A DNA stretch of 64,000 bases from Nocardia concava NBRC 100430 (GTDB lineage Bacteria > Actinomycetota > Actinomycetes > Mycobacteriales > Mycobacteriaceae): positions 34,559 through 98,558 of the forward strand of contig NZ_BAFX01000088.1 of the NCBI RefSeq assembly GCF_000308815.1, in the 5' to 3' direction. Made by a program: the position numbers and the translations under genes. The notes below the pieces were generated by a model that had not been told where the DNA came from, made no database searches, and saw nothing but the letters and a program-made list of their open reading frames with translations. Below are positions 15,876 through 24,891 of this stretch, piece after piece. Numbering within the stretch: the stretch's first letter is position 1; each line of letters begins with the position of its first letter.

Positions 15876-16601
15876 ATGACCGCCGCTCCCCGCCAACGCC
15901 GCGCCGCTCGCCACGCCCAACTCGGGGCAGACGCCGCCACGCCGGCACCGCGCAAGCGGCCGATCACCGCCGAGCGGATCACCGACGCCGCCTTGGAGGT
16001 GGTCGCCACCGAGGGCTACGACGCACTGACCATTCGCCGCGTCGCCACCCTGCTCGGCACCGGTCCGTCGTCGCTCTACGCGCACATCGTCAACAAGGAC
16101 GACATCGACGACCTGTTGATCGGGCGGCTGTACGCCGAAGTCGTTCTCCCGCAACCGGACCCGGACGCCTGGCGGGAACAACTGCTGGACGTGTACACGC
16201 AGATCCGCGATCTGTACCTGAAGTACCCCGGAATATCGCGCGCGGCCCTGGCCATGGTCTCGACCAACCTGGAGACCCTGCGCGTCGGCGAAGGAATCCT
16301 CGCGATCCTACTCACGGGCGGCATCGACCCGAAAACGGCCGGATGGGCCCGCGACGCGCTGTCCCTCTACGTCAGCGCCTACGCCCTCGAACAGTCCCTG
16401 GTCCAGCAACGACGCCGGTCCCCGGACCAGGAATGGGTGCTCAGCCAGGACGAACTGCTGGACCGATTCACCGCGCTGCCCGCCGAGAAGTTCCCCCAGA
16501 CCCAACGCCACGCCGCCGAACTGATCTCCGGCACCGGCCCCGAGCGCTTCGAATTCACCCTCCGCCTGCTCATCAACAACCTGGAGCCCGAATCCAAGTG
16601 A
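15876..16601 (+). CDS. TetR/AcrR family transcriptional regulator
   Basis: A 241-residue repressor. Its helix-turn-helix covers about residues 30-75 (ITAERITDAALEVVATEGYD, then LTIRRVATLLGTGPSSLYAHIVNKDD). The C-terminal ligand domain carries a helical pattern typical of TetR_C. A long basic N-terminal tail (PRQRRAARHAQ) precedes the HTH. The likely targets are the two AACGAAC-type palindromes in the divergent gap. ATG 15876 is favoured over GTG 15867, which would overlap the -10. Confidence 0.92.
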   Translation: MTAAPRQRRAARHAQLGADAATPAPRKRPITAERITDAALEVVATEGYDALTIRRVATLLGTGPSSLYAHIVNKDDIDDLLIGRLYAEVVLPQPDPDAWREQLLDVYTQIRDLYLKYPGISRAALAMVSTNLETLRVGEGILAILLTGGIDPKTAGWARDALSLYVSAYALEQSLVQQRRRSPDQEWVLSQDELLDRFTALPAEKFPQTQRHAAELISGTGPERFEFTLRLLINNLEPESK

Positions 16602-16621
16602 CCGCGGCAAACGGTGGTCGG

Positions 16622-17407
16622 TCAGATGGTGGTGATCAGGCCGCCGTCGATGGTGAAGTCCGAGCCGGTGATGTTGGCGGCGCGGGGGCTGGAGAGGTAG
16701 ACGGCTAGGTCGGCGATTTCTTCGGGGCGGGTGAATCGCCCGGTGACGGACTGGGCTGCCGCGGTGCGGGCCACGGCGTCCGGATCGCCGCCGGCGGTGC
16801 CCGCGATGGTTTGTGCCACCCCGTGCTCGCCCAGCCAGAGATCTGTGGCGACCGGCCCGGGGCTGATGGTGTTTACTCGAACGCCCTGCGCGCCTACCTG
16901 TTTCGACAGGGATTTGCTGAAGTTGGTGAGTGCGGCCTTGGCGGCGCTGTAGTCGATCACGGTGGGGTCGGGCAGTTTGGCGTTGACCGAGCTGATGGTG
17001 ACGATGCTGCCCTGCCGGGCCTCGAGCATGCCCGGCAGGAGCGCGCGCGTCACCCGGATCGCGGCGAGCAGGTCCAGCGTCAGGGTGGACAGCCATTCCT
17101 CGTCCGCGATGTCGAGGAAGCCGTTCAGCCGGGGTGTCACGCCGCCGACATTGTTGAACAGCATCGCCGTGATGCCGAATTTCGCTGCGACGGCACCCAA
17201 TTCGGTCGCGCCCTGCGCGGTGGACAGATCCACTTCGGCCGGGTGGACGCGGCCGGTGTCGGCGAGGGCGCGCAGATCGTCACCGGTGTGGCGGGCCGCG
17301 GCCACCACGATCGCACCCTCCTCGACGAGGGTGCGGGTGATGGCCAGGCCGATGCCGCGGCTCGCGCCGGTCACCACGGCGAGGGTGTCGGTGAGTCCCA
17401 GATCCAT
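16622..17407 (-). CDS. SDR family NAD(P)-dependent oxidoreductase
   Basis: A 261-residue classical short-chain dehydrogenase. The cofactor loop is TGASRGIG (13-20), the NNAG-equivalent is NNVG (about 88-91), the catalytic serine sits in TISSVNAK and the YxxxK pair in DYSAAKAAL. The C-terminal SDFTIDGGL is the usual ending. Its ATG has GAGGAGG upstream and follows the hydrolase stop by 15 bases, so they form an operon divergent from the LysR gene. It converges with the TetR gene across 20 bases. Substrate unknown. Confidence 0.92.
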   Translation of the reverse strand: MDLGLTDTLAVVTGASRGIGLAITRTLVEEGAIVVAAARHTGDDLRALADTGRVHPAEVDLSTAQGATELGAVAAKFGITAMLFNNVGGVTPRLNGFLDIADEEWLSTLTLDLLAAIRVTRALLPGMLEARQGSIVTISSVNAKLPDPTVIDYSAAKAALTNFSKSLSKQVGAQGVRVNTISPGPVATDLWLGEHGVAQTIAGTAGGDPDAVARTAAAQSVTGRFTRPEEIADLAVYLSSPRAANITGSDFTIDGGLITTI

Positions 17408-17422
17408 GCGCCCTCCTCGGTG

Positions 17423-18217
17423 TCAGAAACCCTTGTCGGCCAGCCAGGCCAGGACCGCGTCGGCCACGTCCTTCCATCCGCTGTCGACGGTTAGAGAGTG
17501 GCCGCGGCCCTCGAACTGCTTCAGTTCGGTGACCGCTGTGGAGTCGCGGTATTGCTTCAGGGTCGAGCGGGTCACCACGTCGGGGACGGTGTGGTCCTCG
17601 AGACCCGAAATGAGCAGCAGCGGGCCGCGATTCGAGTTCGCGGTGTCGACCTTCGCCTCCGAGTGCAGGACGAAGTTCGCCGCGGCGGCCTGGAAGAGGG
17701 GGCGGGCGGGTGAGGGGATGGTCCAGCGCTCGAAGAGTTCGGCCGACTCCTGTTCGCTGACCGCGTTGCCGAAACCGAAGCGGAACTCCTTCTCGGTCAA
17801 GGACACCGCCTTGTGCAGGTTGGCGGGGTTGCCGAGGGCGGGCAGGCCGGCGCGCAGCTGGGCGAGCGGGAGCGGGAGGACGCCCTTGATCTGGGCCGGA
17901 TCGATGGCGACACCGGCGATGCCGAGGTTCTGGCCCATCAGCTTCTCGGTGAGCAGGCCACCGAAGGAGTGGCCGATGATGATCGGCGGGGACGGAAGGG
18001 TCTGGATGATCGATGCGAAATGCGCTGCCGCATCATCGATTCCGATGTCCGCGACGGCCTCGGGGTGGGCGCGGGCCGCGGCGACGGTGTCGGGCTCGTT
18101 GGGCCAGCCCGGGGCGATGGGGGCGTAACCGGCGGCCCGGAAGTGGTCGAGCCACGGCCCCCAGCTGGTGGCGTGCAGCCAGAGTCCATGGATGAAGAGA
18201 ACCGGTGTCGGCGACAT
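17423..18217 (-). CDS. alpha/beta hydrolase
   Basis: A 264-residue soluble hydrolase. HGLWLHATSW near the start carries the oxyanion region, GHSFGG (about 94-99) the nucleophile serine, LISGLEDHTVP the acid and GRGHSL the histidine, so the catalytic triad is complete. It resembles non-haem peroxidase or esterase-like proteins. ATG 18217 has AAAGGGAG upstream; the longer open frame is not needed. It is the first gene of a two-gene operon with the SDR and lies 137 bases from the divergent LysR gene. Confidence 0.9.
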   Translation of the reverse strand: MSPTPVLFIHGLWLHATSWGPWLDHFRAAGYAPIAPGWPNEPDTVAAARAHPEAVADIGIDDAAAHFASIIQTLPSPPIIIGHSFGGLLTEKLMGQNLGIAGVAIDPAQIKGVLPLPLAQLRAGLPALGNPANLHKAVSLTEKEFRFGFGNAVSEQESAELFERWTIPSPARPLFQAAAANFVLHSEAKVDTANSNRGPLLLISGLEDHTVPDVVTRSTLKQYRDSTAVTELKQFEGRGHSLTVDSGWKDVADAVLAWLADKGF

Positions 18218-18354
18218 ATCACTCCCTTTCGGCTCATTCACTTCAGCATCGCGACTCGCGGCGCGTCCAAGTCGTAATGGACCACGATCGATAACCGGAA
18301 CCGCATACTTGCAGGTGACTTGCGGATGGACCGGCGGAGAAGCGGGGGCGGGCA

Positions 18355-19332
18355 ATGGATCTCGATCTGCGACAGCTGCGCTACTTCGTCGTCCTCGCCG
18401 AGGAACTGCATTTCGGCCGGGCCGCCGCCAAGCTGTTCATCACCCAGCCCGCGCTGTCCAAGCAGATCCGCAAGCTCGAGGAGCGACTCGGCGGCGCGCT
18501 GCTGGAACGCGACAGTCGCCACGTCACACTCACTGCGCGCGGGCAGCGGGTACTCGCCGACGCGCGCGAGATGATCGCGCTCGCAACGCGTATCGGGCGC
18601 GGGACGGCCGACTCCGATGTGGTGCGGATCGCGCACATCTTCGAATTGCAGACCAGCCGGACCGTGGCCGACGAATTCGCGGCAGTCCATCCCGCGGTTC
18701 GCATTGTCGAGCGGTCCCTCGACAGCACCCGGCAGCTCGAAGCACTGCTGGAGAACCGCCTCGACATCGCCATGCTCCGGGTCACCGCGGCCATGACGGC
18801 ACAGCATCCGACCGGATGGTGTTTCCGCCGCCTGCGCCTGGAACCGCTGCTCCTGGTCGGGCGCCCCGGCGATCCACCGCGGCCGGAAGTCTCGCTGCAC
18901 GAACGTCCGCTGGAGGCCTTCGCCGACGGACCGGACTCCGGCCTCTACAACGTCCACGGCGAATACCTGACGACATTCGAACGCCAAGCCGGTGTTTCGC
19001 TGCGATGGCTGGGGAATCCGGGCACCTTCGGCCACTGCCTGGCCGCCCTGAAACGCGCCACCACACCCGCGCACATCCTCGAATTCGAAAGCTACGCACT
19101 GCGATACGAGGAGTTGGGAGTCCCTACCCACCGCCCGTCGGAATTCCAGCCCTACTATCCGTGGTCCATAGCCTGGCGCGACGAACCACTCCCCCCTCCC
19201 GTCGCCGAATTCCTGGAGATCGCGGAGAAGACGGCCAGTGATCGCCAGTGGTGTTCACCCTCTTCGCGATTCGCCCCCGCCTGGTTCCCTCCCGATACCC
19301 CGATCGATGCCCCACAGACCCGGCCGGAGTAG
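18355..19332 (+). CDS. LysR family transcriptional regulator
   Basis: A 325-residue LTTR. The N-terminal winged HTH is textbook (LRQLRYFVVLAEELHFGRAA, then TQPALSKQIRKLEERLG). The effector domain runs from about residue 90 to 290, and a ~30-residue proline-rich tail follows. It probably controls the divergent hydrolase-SDR operon. The shared gap holds a direct repeat ACTTGC at 18307 and 18318, eleven bases apart, a possible binding site on one face of the helix. Confidence 0.92.
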   Translation: MDLDLRQLRYFVVLAEELHFGRAAAKLFITQPALSKQIRKLEERLGGALLERDSRHVTLTARGQRVLADAREMIALATRIGRGTADSDVVRIAHIFELQTSRTVADEFAAVHPAVRIVERSLDSTRQLEALLENRLDIAMLRVTAAMTAQHPTGWCFRRLRLEPLLLVGRPGDPPRPEVSLHERPLEAFADGPDSGLYNVHGEYLTTFERQAGVSLRWLGNPGTFGHCLAALKRATTPAHILEFESYALRYEELGVPTHRPSEFQPYYPWSIAWRDEPLPPPVAEFLEIAEKTASDRQWCSPSSRFAPAWFPPDTPIDAPQTRPE

Positions 19333-19592
19333 ATCGCCGGGGCGCGAGGTCGTCGGCGTGGCGGTCAGGGCTGGTAGTCGCGAACGTAGGGGGTGTCTAC
19401 TCCCAGAGAGCCGAGACTGGTTGCGCTGACGCCGTCACCGATTGGATCGGGGCCAGAAAGTTCCGCGCCATCTGGCATCGACGGACTCCGCCGAACGGTC
19501 CTGCAGCGGACCTGCTGGAGCTCGCCACCCGGATTGAAGCGGCCCGCATGCGGCCGAAATAGACCCTCCCCGCATCCGTCAGGCTCGCGGGG

Positions 19593-19598
19593 TAATAT
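19593..19598 (+). promoter_or_regulatory. -10 element of the SRPBCC-ArsR operon
   Basis: TAATAT, overlapping the left arm of the palindrome at 19597-19612. Confidence 0.55.
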
Positions 19599-19612
19599 AA
19601 GTGGCAACTTAT
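19597..19612. promoter_or_regulatory. ArsR-type operator
   Basis: ATAAGT-GGCA-ACTTAT, a perfect inverted repeat between the -10 and the AAAGGAGG ribosome site. ArsR proteins typically bind A/T-rich palindromes at this position. Confidence 0.7.
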
Positions 19613-19626
19613 CAAAGGAGGTTGTC

Positions 19627-20283
19627 GTGACGTTGTTGCCAGATCCTGTGCGACAGGCGGGGATGGTTACCCGCGAAGTGCGGACGAGTACGCGCGATGG
19701 CGGGCCGACCCGGATCGCCGTCGCGAGGCGCAAGTATCCGACCGATCAGGCGGATCTGTGGGAGGCGTTGACCAGTGCGGAACGGATTCCGCGGTGGTTC
19801 CTGCCGATCAGCGGGACGCTCGAAGAGGGCGGGAAGTATCAGCTCGAGGGGCAGGCCGGCGGGACGATCGAGCGGTGTGATGCGCCGAAAACGTTTGCCA
19901 TCACCTGGGAATTCGCGGGGCAGGTTTCTTGGGTCGAGGTCAGCCTGCGCCCAGCCGGGGAAGGCACCGAGTTGGAGTTGCGGCACGAGATGCCGTTCGA
20001 TCCCGTCTTCTGGGGCCAGTTCGGTCCCGGCGCGGTGGGGGTCGGGTGGGATCTCGCATTCCTGGGGCTGGACGCGTACGTGTCCACCGGCGAGGCGGTG
20101 GATCCCGAAGTGGGGCAAACCCTGCACAAGACTCCGGAGGGGCTCGCCTTCATTCGAGCCGCCGTAGACGCGTGGGGTGCCGCGGCGATCGCCGACGGGG
20201 ATGACCCCGGTGCCGCGCGGGCGGCGGCAGAGGCTACGTTCGGGTTCTACACGATCGAACCCGAGGACAGCCCCGAATCCTGA
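19627..20283 (+). CDS. SRPBCC (AHSA1-like) domain protein
   Basis: A 218-residue cytosolic protein with the START-like hydrophobic-cavity fold. The family signatures are DLWEALTSAERIPRWFLPISG (about 43-63), a central GGTIERCDAPKTFAITWEF, and WDLAFLGLDAYV near the C-terminus. Members are often encoded with an ArsR regulator, as here, and may bind a hydrophobic ligand or help enzyme maturation. GTG 19627 has AAAGGAGG five bases upstream. The stop overlaps the ArsR start by one base. Confidence 0.9.
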   Translation: MTLLPDPVRQAGMVTREVRTSTRDGGPTRIAVARRKYPTDQADLWEALTSAERIPRWFLPISGTLEEGGKYQLEGQAGGTIERCDAPKTFAITWEFAGQVSWVEVSLRPAGEGTELELRHEMPFDPVFWGQFGPGAVGVGWDLAFLGLDAYVSTGEAVDPEVGQTLHKTPEGLAFIRAAVDAWGAAAIADGDDPGAARAAAEATFGFYTIEPEDSPES

Positions 20284-20693
20284 TGACCCCTTCTCCCCCA
20301 CAGACTTTCGAGCCAGGCGGTGATCCAAGGATTTTCGAGGCGCTCGGCGATCCGATCCGCCGCTTCATCCTCGAACTCGTCGCCGCGGGCGAGCAGCCCG
20401 CGGGCACGATCGTCGAGACGGTCCGGGACCGGCACCCGATCTCCCAACCCGGCGTCTCGCAGCATTTGAAGGTGCTGCGGGAGGCCGGGCTGGTGATCGT
20501 GCGCGCCGAGGGAACGCGGCGGTTCTACAGCCTGGATCCGGCGGGGGTCGAGACGGCGAGCATGTGGCTGACCGCGCTCGCGGATCCGTTGCGGTACTTC
20601 GCGAATCCGCTCGACGCACTCGGCACCGAGGTCGCGTGCGGCAAGCGGGAACGGCGGGCTAGCGAATCGACGCGGCGGTCCGCGACAGGATGA
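20283..20693 (+). CDS. ArsR family winged-helix regulator
   Basis: A 136-residue repressor. The winged helix spans about residues 15-95: FEALGDPIRRFILELVAAGE, then PISQPGVSQHLKVLREAGLV as the recognition helix, and a wing at RAEGTRRFYSLDP. It lacks a CxC metal motif, so this is probably not a metal sensor. The TGATG overlap with the SRPBCC gene implies coupled translation and autoregulation through the upstream palindrome. Its last 35 bases overlap the converging hydrolase gene. Confidence 0.92.
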   Translation: MTPSPPQTFEPGGDPRIFEALGDPIRRFILELVAAGEQPAGTIVETVRDRHPISQPGVSQHLKVLREAGLVIVRAEGTRRFYSLDPAGVETASMWLTALADPLRYFANPLDALGTEVACGKRERRASESTRRSATG

Positions 20694-21522
20694 GCGCCGC
20701 CAGTTCGGCCGGGCGTTCCTCGGGGACCCAGTGGGTGGCGTCGAGAACCTCGTGGGCGAAGGGGCCGGTCACGTAGTTGCCCGCGAGGGTCGCGTTCTTG
20801 GCGACCATGAACGGGTCGCGGGTGCTGGAGACGTGAGTCGTTGGCGCACTGACCTTTCGGGATGCCGCCAGCGGGTTGGTGATCAGCATCGCCCGGTACC
20901 AGTTGATCGAATACTTCAGCGCACCGGAATCGAGAATGTCGCGCAGGATCCGGTCGAATTGCTCGGCATCCATGCCGGAGAGCGCGAGGGCGCGGGCACG
21001 GCGATCGGGGTGGCGTGCGACGCGAAGAACTCGCGAGATCACCAGCTCGGGGATCCACGGGACCTGGAACAAAACCATGTAGAACGTGCGGAAGAACTGC
21101 GTCGTGGTCAGCATCGTGCGCATGAACGCCATGGGATGCGGGACGGACACCGAGGTCAGCGTGCGCACCAGTTCGGGGTGGGCGGTGGCGGTGGACCAAG
21201 CCACCGCGGAACCCCAGTCGTGGCCGACGAGATGGACGGGCTCGCCGCCCAGCGCTTCGATCAAGGCGACGATGTCGCCGACCAGAACGCTCATGCGATA
21301 GGCGTAGCGACCCCGCGGCCGCGCACCCGGCGAGTACCCACGCTGCGTGGGAGCGATCGTCCGATAGCCGTGTTCATGCAGGTGAGGAGCCAGCCGCGAC
21401 CACTGGGCGGCCGTCTGCGGCCAGCCGTGCAGCAGCACGATCGGCGTTCCGTCGAGCGGACCCTCGTCGACGACATCGAAGGTCCAGCCGTCGTTGGAAA
21501 ACGTCGTCAGTCTCGTATTCAC
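20659..21522 (-). CDS. alpha/beta hydrolase, epoxide hydrolase-like
   Basis: A 287-residue hydrolase. HGWPQTAAQW (about 32-41) and LVGHDWGSAVAW (about 97-108) are the HGxP and nucleophile motifs of epoxide hydrolases and haloalkane dehalogenases; the nucleophile is Asp in GHDWG. The cap domain lies between, and ATHWVPEE near the end holds the histidine. It should open an epoxide or remove a halide; the substrate is unknown. GTG 21522 follows GGGGGA. It is divergent from a MarR regulator whose promoter carries a palindrome. Confidence 0.9.
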   Translation of the reverse strand: MNTRLTTFSNDGWTFDVVDEGPLDGTPIVLLHGWPQTAAQWSRLAPHLHEHGYRTIAPTQRGYSPGARPRGRYAYRMSVLVGDIVALIEALGGEPVHLVGHDWGSAVAWSTATAHPELVRTLTSVSVPHPMAFMRTMLTTTQFFRTFYMVLFQVPWIPELVISRVLRVARHPDRRARALALSGMDAEQFDRILRDILDSGALKYSINWYRAMLITNPLAASRKVSAPTTHVSSTRDPFMVAKNATLAGNYVTGPFAHEVLDATHWVPEERPAELAALILSRTAASIR

Positions 21523-21625
21523 CTGTCCCCCTGGACTTTCTGACCGATCCAGCCTCAGCCAGGACTCTATCCCCCTAACTGGCCCGGCCCATGTCCATTT
21601 CCCGCCAGACTATTTTGTTTCACGC

Positions 21626-21646
21626 AATCAAATTTTATAGTTGATT
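21626..21646. promoter_or_regulatory. MarR operator over the -10
   Basis: AATCAA-N9-TTGATT, a perfect inverted repeat that encloses the TATAGT -10 of the MarR gene. MarR proteins often bind TTGATT-like half-sites. Confidence 0.65.
21636..21641 (+). promoter_or_regulatory. -10 hexamer of leaderless MarR promoter
   Basis: TATAGT, six bases, then ATG 21648. Confidence 0.75.
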
Positions 21647-21647
21647 C

Positions 21648-22133
21648 ATGGAAGCAAATAAGGACCAGGTTTCGAAGCTCGCCCGGGCCACCTCCCGGTT
21701 CGCGGAAGCCATGCGGCAGGGCACTTCTCGCGCCTACGACCCGGTCCGGGTGGGTGTGCTGCAGTGCGCGGCCGAATCCGGCCCGCTGCGCGCCGGGGAG
21801 ATCGCCGAACGCCTCGACGCGCTGCCGTCTTCCATCACCCGGCACGTGCAGGCCTTGATCGATTCGGGCCTGGTCGCCACCTCCCCCGATCCGGCGGACC
21901 GGCGGGCCGTGCTCGTCGAGGCCACCGAGGCCGGGCGGGCGGAGCTGGCGCAGTTCCTGGAGATCGGCGATCAGGTGTTCGGCGCGGTGATCGCCGACTG
22001 GTCGGCCGAGGACGTCGAGACCCTGACCAGGCTGCTGGATCGCATGATCGAGGCCTGGGCCACGGCGGGAGCACATCAGCAGCAACGGGCGAATCGTAAG
22101 CGCCCGGGCAGGTTCGGCTGGAGCCGGATCTGA
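21648..22133 (+). CDS. MarR family transcriptional regulator
   Basis: A 161-residue winged-helix regulator. LRAGEIAERLDALPSSITRHVQALIDSGLV forms the helix-turn-helix and PDPADRRAVLVEATEAG the wing with the conserved DxR. It lies 34 bases upstream of a FAD monooxygenase on the same strand and is divergent from an epoxide hydrolase-like gene. A palindrome over its own -10 supports autorepression. Confidence 0.93.
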   Translation: MEANKDQVSKLARATSRFAEAMRQGTSRAYDPVRVGVLQCAAESGPLRAGEIAERLDALPSSITRHVQALIDSGLVATSPDPADRRAVLVEATEAGRAELAQFLEIGDQVFGAVIADWSAEDVETLTRLLDRMIEAWATAGAHQQQRANRKRPGRFGWSRI

Positions 22134-22167
22134 GCACGACAGAGGCCGGCACACGAGAGGAAATGTC

Positions 22168-23457
22168 ATGGCCACCAACACACCCCTGCACGTCATCATC
22201 GCCGGCGGCGGCATCGGCGGGCTCGCGCTCGCCAATGGACTGCGCCGCGCCGGAGTGAGCGTCAGCGTTCACGAACGCGAGACCCAGCGCACCGACCGCT
22301 TGCAAGGTTTTCGCATCCACATCAACCCGCACGGCAGCGACGCCCTGGCCGAACTGCTCTCCCCCGAGCTGTATTCGACCTTCGTGGCGTGTGCGGGCCG
22401 GGGCGGCAACGGGTTCGGCTTCGTCACCGAGCAGCTGCGTGAACTGCTGCAGATCGATCCGAGCGAAGACGCGAGCGGGCATTACGGCATCAGCCGCATC
22501 ACCCTGCGGCAGTTGCTGCTGGCCGACCTGGACGGAGTCGTGCACTACGGCAGCATGTTCGATCGCTATGAGCGACTCCCGGACGGGCGCGTACGTGCCC
22601 ACTTCGCCGACGGCACCTCGGAAACCGGCGACGTCCTCGTCGGCGCGGACGGCGGAACCTCCCGCGTCCGGGCGCAATATCTGCCGCACGCCGAGCGCGT
22701 GGACACCGGAATCGTCACCATCGCCGGGAAATACGGGCTGACCCCGGAATCCCGTGCCCGCCTGGACACGAGGCTGTTGCGCAATCCGCTCAGCGTCATC
22801 CCGCCCAGCGGCTGCGGAATGTTCCTGGCCCCGCACGAATTCGACATCCCCGAGGGCGCCGAACACATCGCGGGCAACCAGGCCGGACTGCCACCGGGCC
22901 TGCTGCACGACAACACCCAGCCGTACGTGTTCTGGGCCTTCGCCGCCAAGCGGGAACGCTACGGCGCCGACCTCGAAACCCTGTCGGCCGCGCAACTGCA
23001 CGCGCTGGCGGTGCGCATGACCGCGGGCTGGGCGCCCGAACTGCGCACGCTGGTCACCGAATCCGATCCCGAGACCGCCACCCTGCTGCCGATCAAGACC
23101 TCGGTGCCGATCCCGGCCTGGGAGACCACGAATGTCACGCTGCTCGGCGACGCGCTGCACAGCATGACCCCGTTCGCGGGCATCGGCGCGAACACCGCGC
23201 TGCGGGACGCGCTCGGGCTGTACCGCGCGCTGGTCGCCGCCGAACGCCGCGAACACGGGCTGATCGAGGGCCTGCACGCCTACGAGGCGGACATGATCGA
23301 CTACGGTTTCGCGGCCGTGCGCACCTCGTTGACCGCGGCCAATCAGTCGGTGTCCGACAGCCGGTTCGCCCGGGGCGCGGGCAAACTCGTCTTCCGCACC
23401 GCCAATGCCATTCCGGCCATGAAGCGAAAGATGTTCGCGGACATGGGCGCCGAGTGA
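22168..23457 (+). CDS. FAD-dependent monooxygenase
   Basis: A 429-residue group A flavoprotein hydroxylase. The motifs are IAGGGIGGLALANGLRRAG (8-26), DVLVGADGGTSRVRAQ at about 155-170 and LLGDALHSMTPFAGIGANTALRDA near 325-348. It is the second gene of the MarR unit with GAGAGGAAA upstream. The enzyme is a paralogue of the monooxygenase at 14.7-15.8 kb, but clearly different in sequence. It likely detoxifies or modifies an aromatic or polyketide compound sensed by the MarR protein. Confidence 0.9.
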   Translation: MATNTPLHVIIAGGGIGGLALANGLRRAGVSVSVHERETQRTDRLQGFRIHINPHGSDALAELLSPELYSTFVACAGRGGNGFGFVTEQLRELLQIDPSEDASGHYGISRITLRQLLLADLDGVVHYGSMFDRYERLPDGRVRAHFADGTSETGDVLVGADGGTSRVRAQYLPHAERVDTGIVTIAGKYGLTPESRARLDTRLLRNPLSVIPPSGCGMFLAPHEFDIPEGAEHIAGNQAGLPPGLLHDNTQPYVFWAFAAKRERYGADLETLSAAQLHALAVRMTAGWAPELRTLVTESDPETATLLPIKTSVPIPAWETTNVTLLGDALHSMTPFAGIGANTALRDALGLYRALVAAERREHGLIEGLHAYEADMIDYGFAAVRTSLTAANQSVSDSRFARGAGKLVFRTANAIPAMKRKMFADMGAE

Positions 23458-23707
23458 CTGCCGACACAGTCGGTGCGTCTCCGCTCTGATTTCACAACGT
23501 CTGCGTGACGGGAGCGCGAGACTCGAAACCCCCACGCGCACAGAACATTCTGTCTACCGGAGGGTTGCTGACCGATCGGAAATCTCCCAGCCGGAAGTAA
23601 TTTACATGAAACATTCCCTTTCAATTTCCCAATCCGAATCCTGCCCGGTAGTGTGCCCCCGTCGCAGTTGGCGATAGCGAAACCCCTGTTCTGGCAATGG
23701 AGTTCGA

Positions 23708-24790
23708 GTGCTGGAAATTCACCACTTCAGTTATGGGTGGGTCACCCCCGTGCTGGCGTACATCATGTCCGTCACCGGATCCCTGCTCGGCCTGCGTTGT
23801 ACCGCGCGGGCCCGGACCGGGGACGGACGCACCGGCTGGCTGGTCTCGGCGGCCATCGCCATCGGCGGCACCGGCATCTGGGTCATGCACTTCATCGCCA
23901 TGCTGGGCTTCAGCATTCACGGGGCGGTGATCCGCTACAACGTGCCGCTCACGCTGCTCAGCGCGGTGATCTCGATCGTGGTGGTGTGGCTCGGGCTGTT
24001 CGTGGTGGCGCGTGAGCCGTTCGGGCGGCTGTCGCTGTTCGCGGGTGGCGCGGTCACGGGGCTGGGTGTGGGGGCCATGCACTACTCGGGCATGTACGCC
24101 ATGAAGTCCGACGCCATGATCGATTACAACCCGGGCATCGTGACCGTGTCCCTGATCATCGCGGTGGTCGCGGCCACCGTGGCGCTGTGGTTCACGCTGG
24201 TCATCAGGGGTATCTGGGCCACCATCGGCGCGGCGCTGATCATGGGTGTCGCGGTGTGCGGCATGCACTACACCGGCATGGCGTCGATGAGCGCGCATCG
24301 CATCGACAATGCGGTACGGCCGGGCGGCGCGGGTGCCATGGAATTGCTGGCGCCGCTCATGATCAGCGTCAGCATGGTGACGCTGGTGCTGCTCATCCAC
24401 GTCGGTCTCACCGAGGTGGACGAACGCTCGATGATGCCTGAACCCGTACGGCCGCAACCGGACTCGCGCGCGGCCTGGTCGCTGCGGTCCGCCTCGGCGG
24501 CGCCCGGTGCAACGGCGATGGTCGCCGGGGCCGCGCCGACGGCGGCCGGGGCAGCGGGCTCGGGATTCACCGCGGCTCACGTGGACGCCTTCGGATCCGG
24601 CCAGGACCACCCCGGCCCGACGGACTATCGAACGGCCGGCCTCTACCCGCCCGCCTCCGACTATCCGGTGCCGGGTCGGCACGCCGCCGCGCCCGACTAC
24701 CCGCGTCCCGGGCAGTACGAGCCGGTCGGCGCGGCTCCCGCGGGCCGGGACCGGAATACCACCCGCCCGCGCACGCGTCGCTTCTCCTGA
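23708..24790 (+). CDS. MHYT-domain integral membrane protein
   Basis: A 360-residue protein. About 240 residues form seven membrane helices carrying the MHYT signature three times (VMHFIAML, AMHYSGMYAM, GMHYTGMASM), whose Met/His residues are thought to bind copper or another ligand such as O2, CO or NO. The remaining ~110 residues are a cytosolic, Pro/Ala/Tyr-rich disordered tail. There is no GGDEF, EAL or kinase domain, so the output is unclear. GTG 23708 follows GGAG at five bases. Confidence 0.9.
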   Translation: MLEIHHFSYGWVTPVLAYIMSVTGSLLGLRCTARARTGDGRTGWLVSAAIAIGGTGIWVMHFIAMLGFSIHGAVIRYNVPLTLLSAVISIVVVWLGLFVVAREPFGRLSLFAGGAVTGLGVGAMHYSGMYAMKSDAMIDYNPGIVTVSLIIAVVAATVALWFTLVIRGIWATIGAALIMGVAVCGMHYTGMASMSAHRIDNAVRPGGAGAMELLAPLMISVSMVTLVLLIHVGLTEVDERSMMPEPVRPQPDSRAAWSLRSASAAPGATAMVAGAAPTAAGAAGSGFTAAHVDAFGSGQDHPGPTDYRTAGLYPPASDYPVPGRHAAAPDYPRPGQYEPVGAAPAGRDRNTTRPRTRRFS

Positions 24791-24891
24791 ACCGAGCCGC
24801 CCGCCGGCCAGCTGAGGATTGCCGTGGCGGTTCGCTGAGAATACGGACCGGTTGATCGACTTTCGGGCATATCGGCAGCAAACTGGCTGCC

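Noticed and set aside
19333..19562. Frame ending ARKFRAIWHRRTPPNGPAADLLELATRIEAARMRPK, possible gene remnant
   Set aside because: It looks like a protein tail but has no start or recognised family; could be a decayed gene, left uncalled.
21835..23541. 568-residue minus frame opposite the MarR-monooxygenase pair
   Set aside because: Shadow of two well-supported genes.
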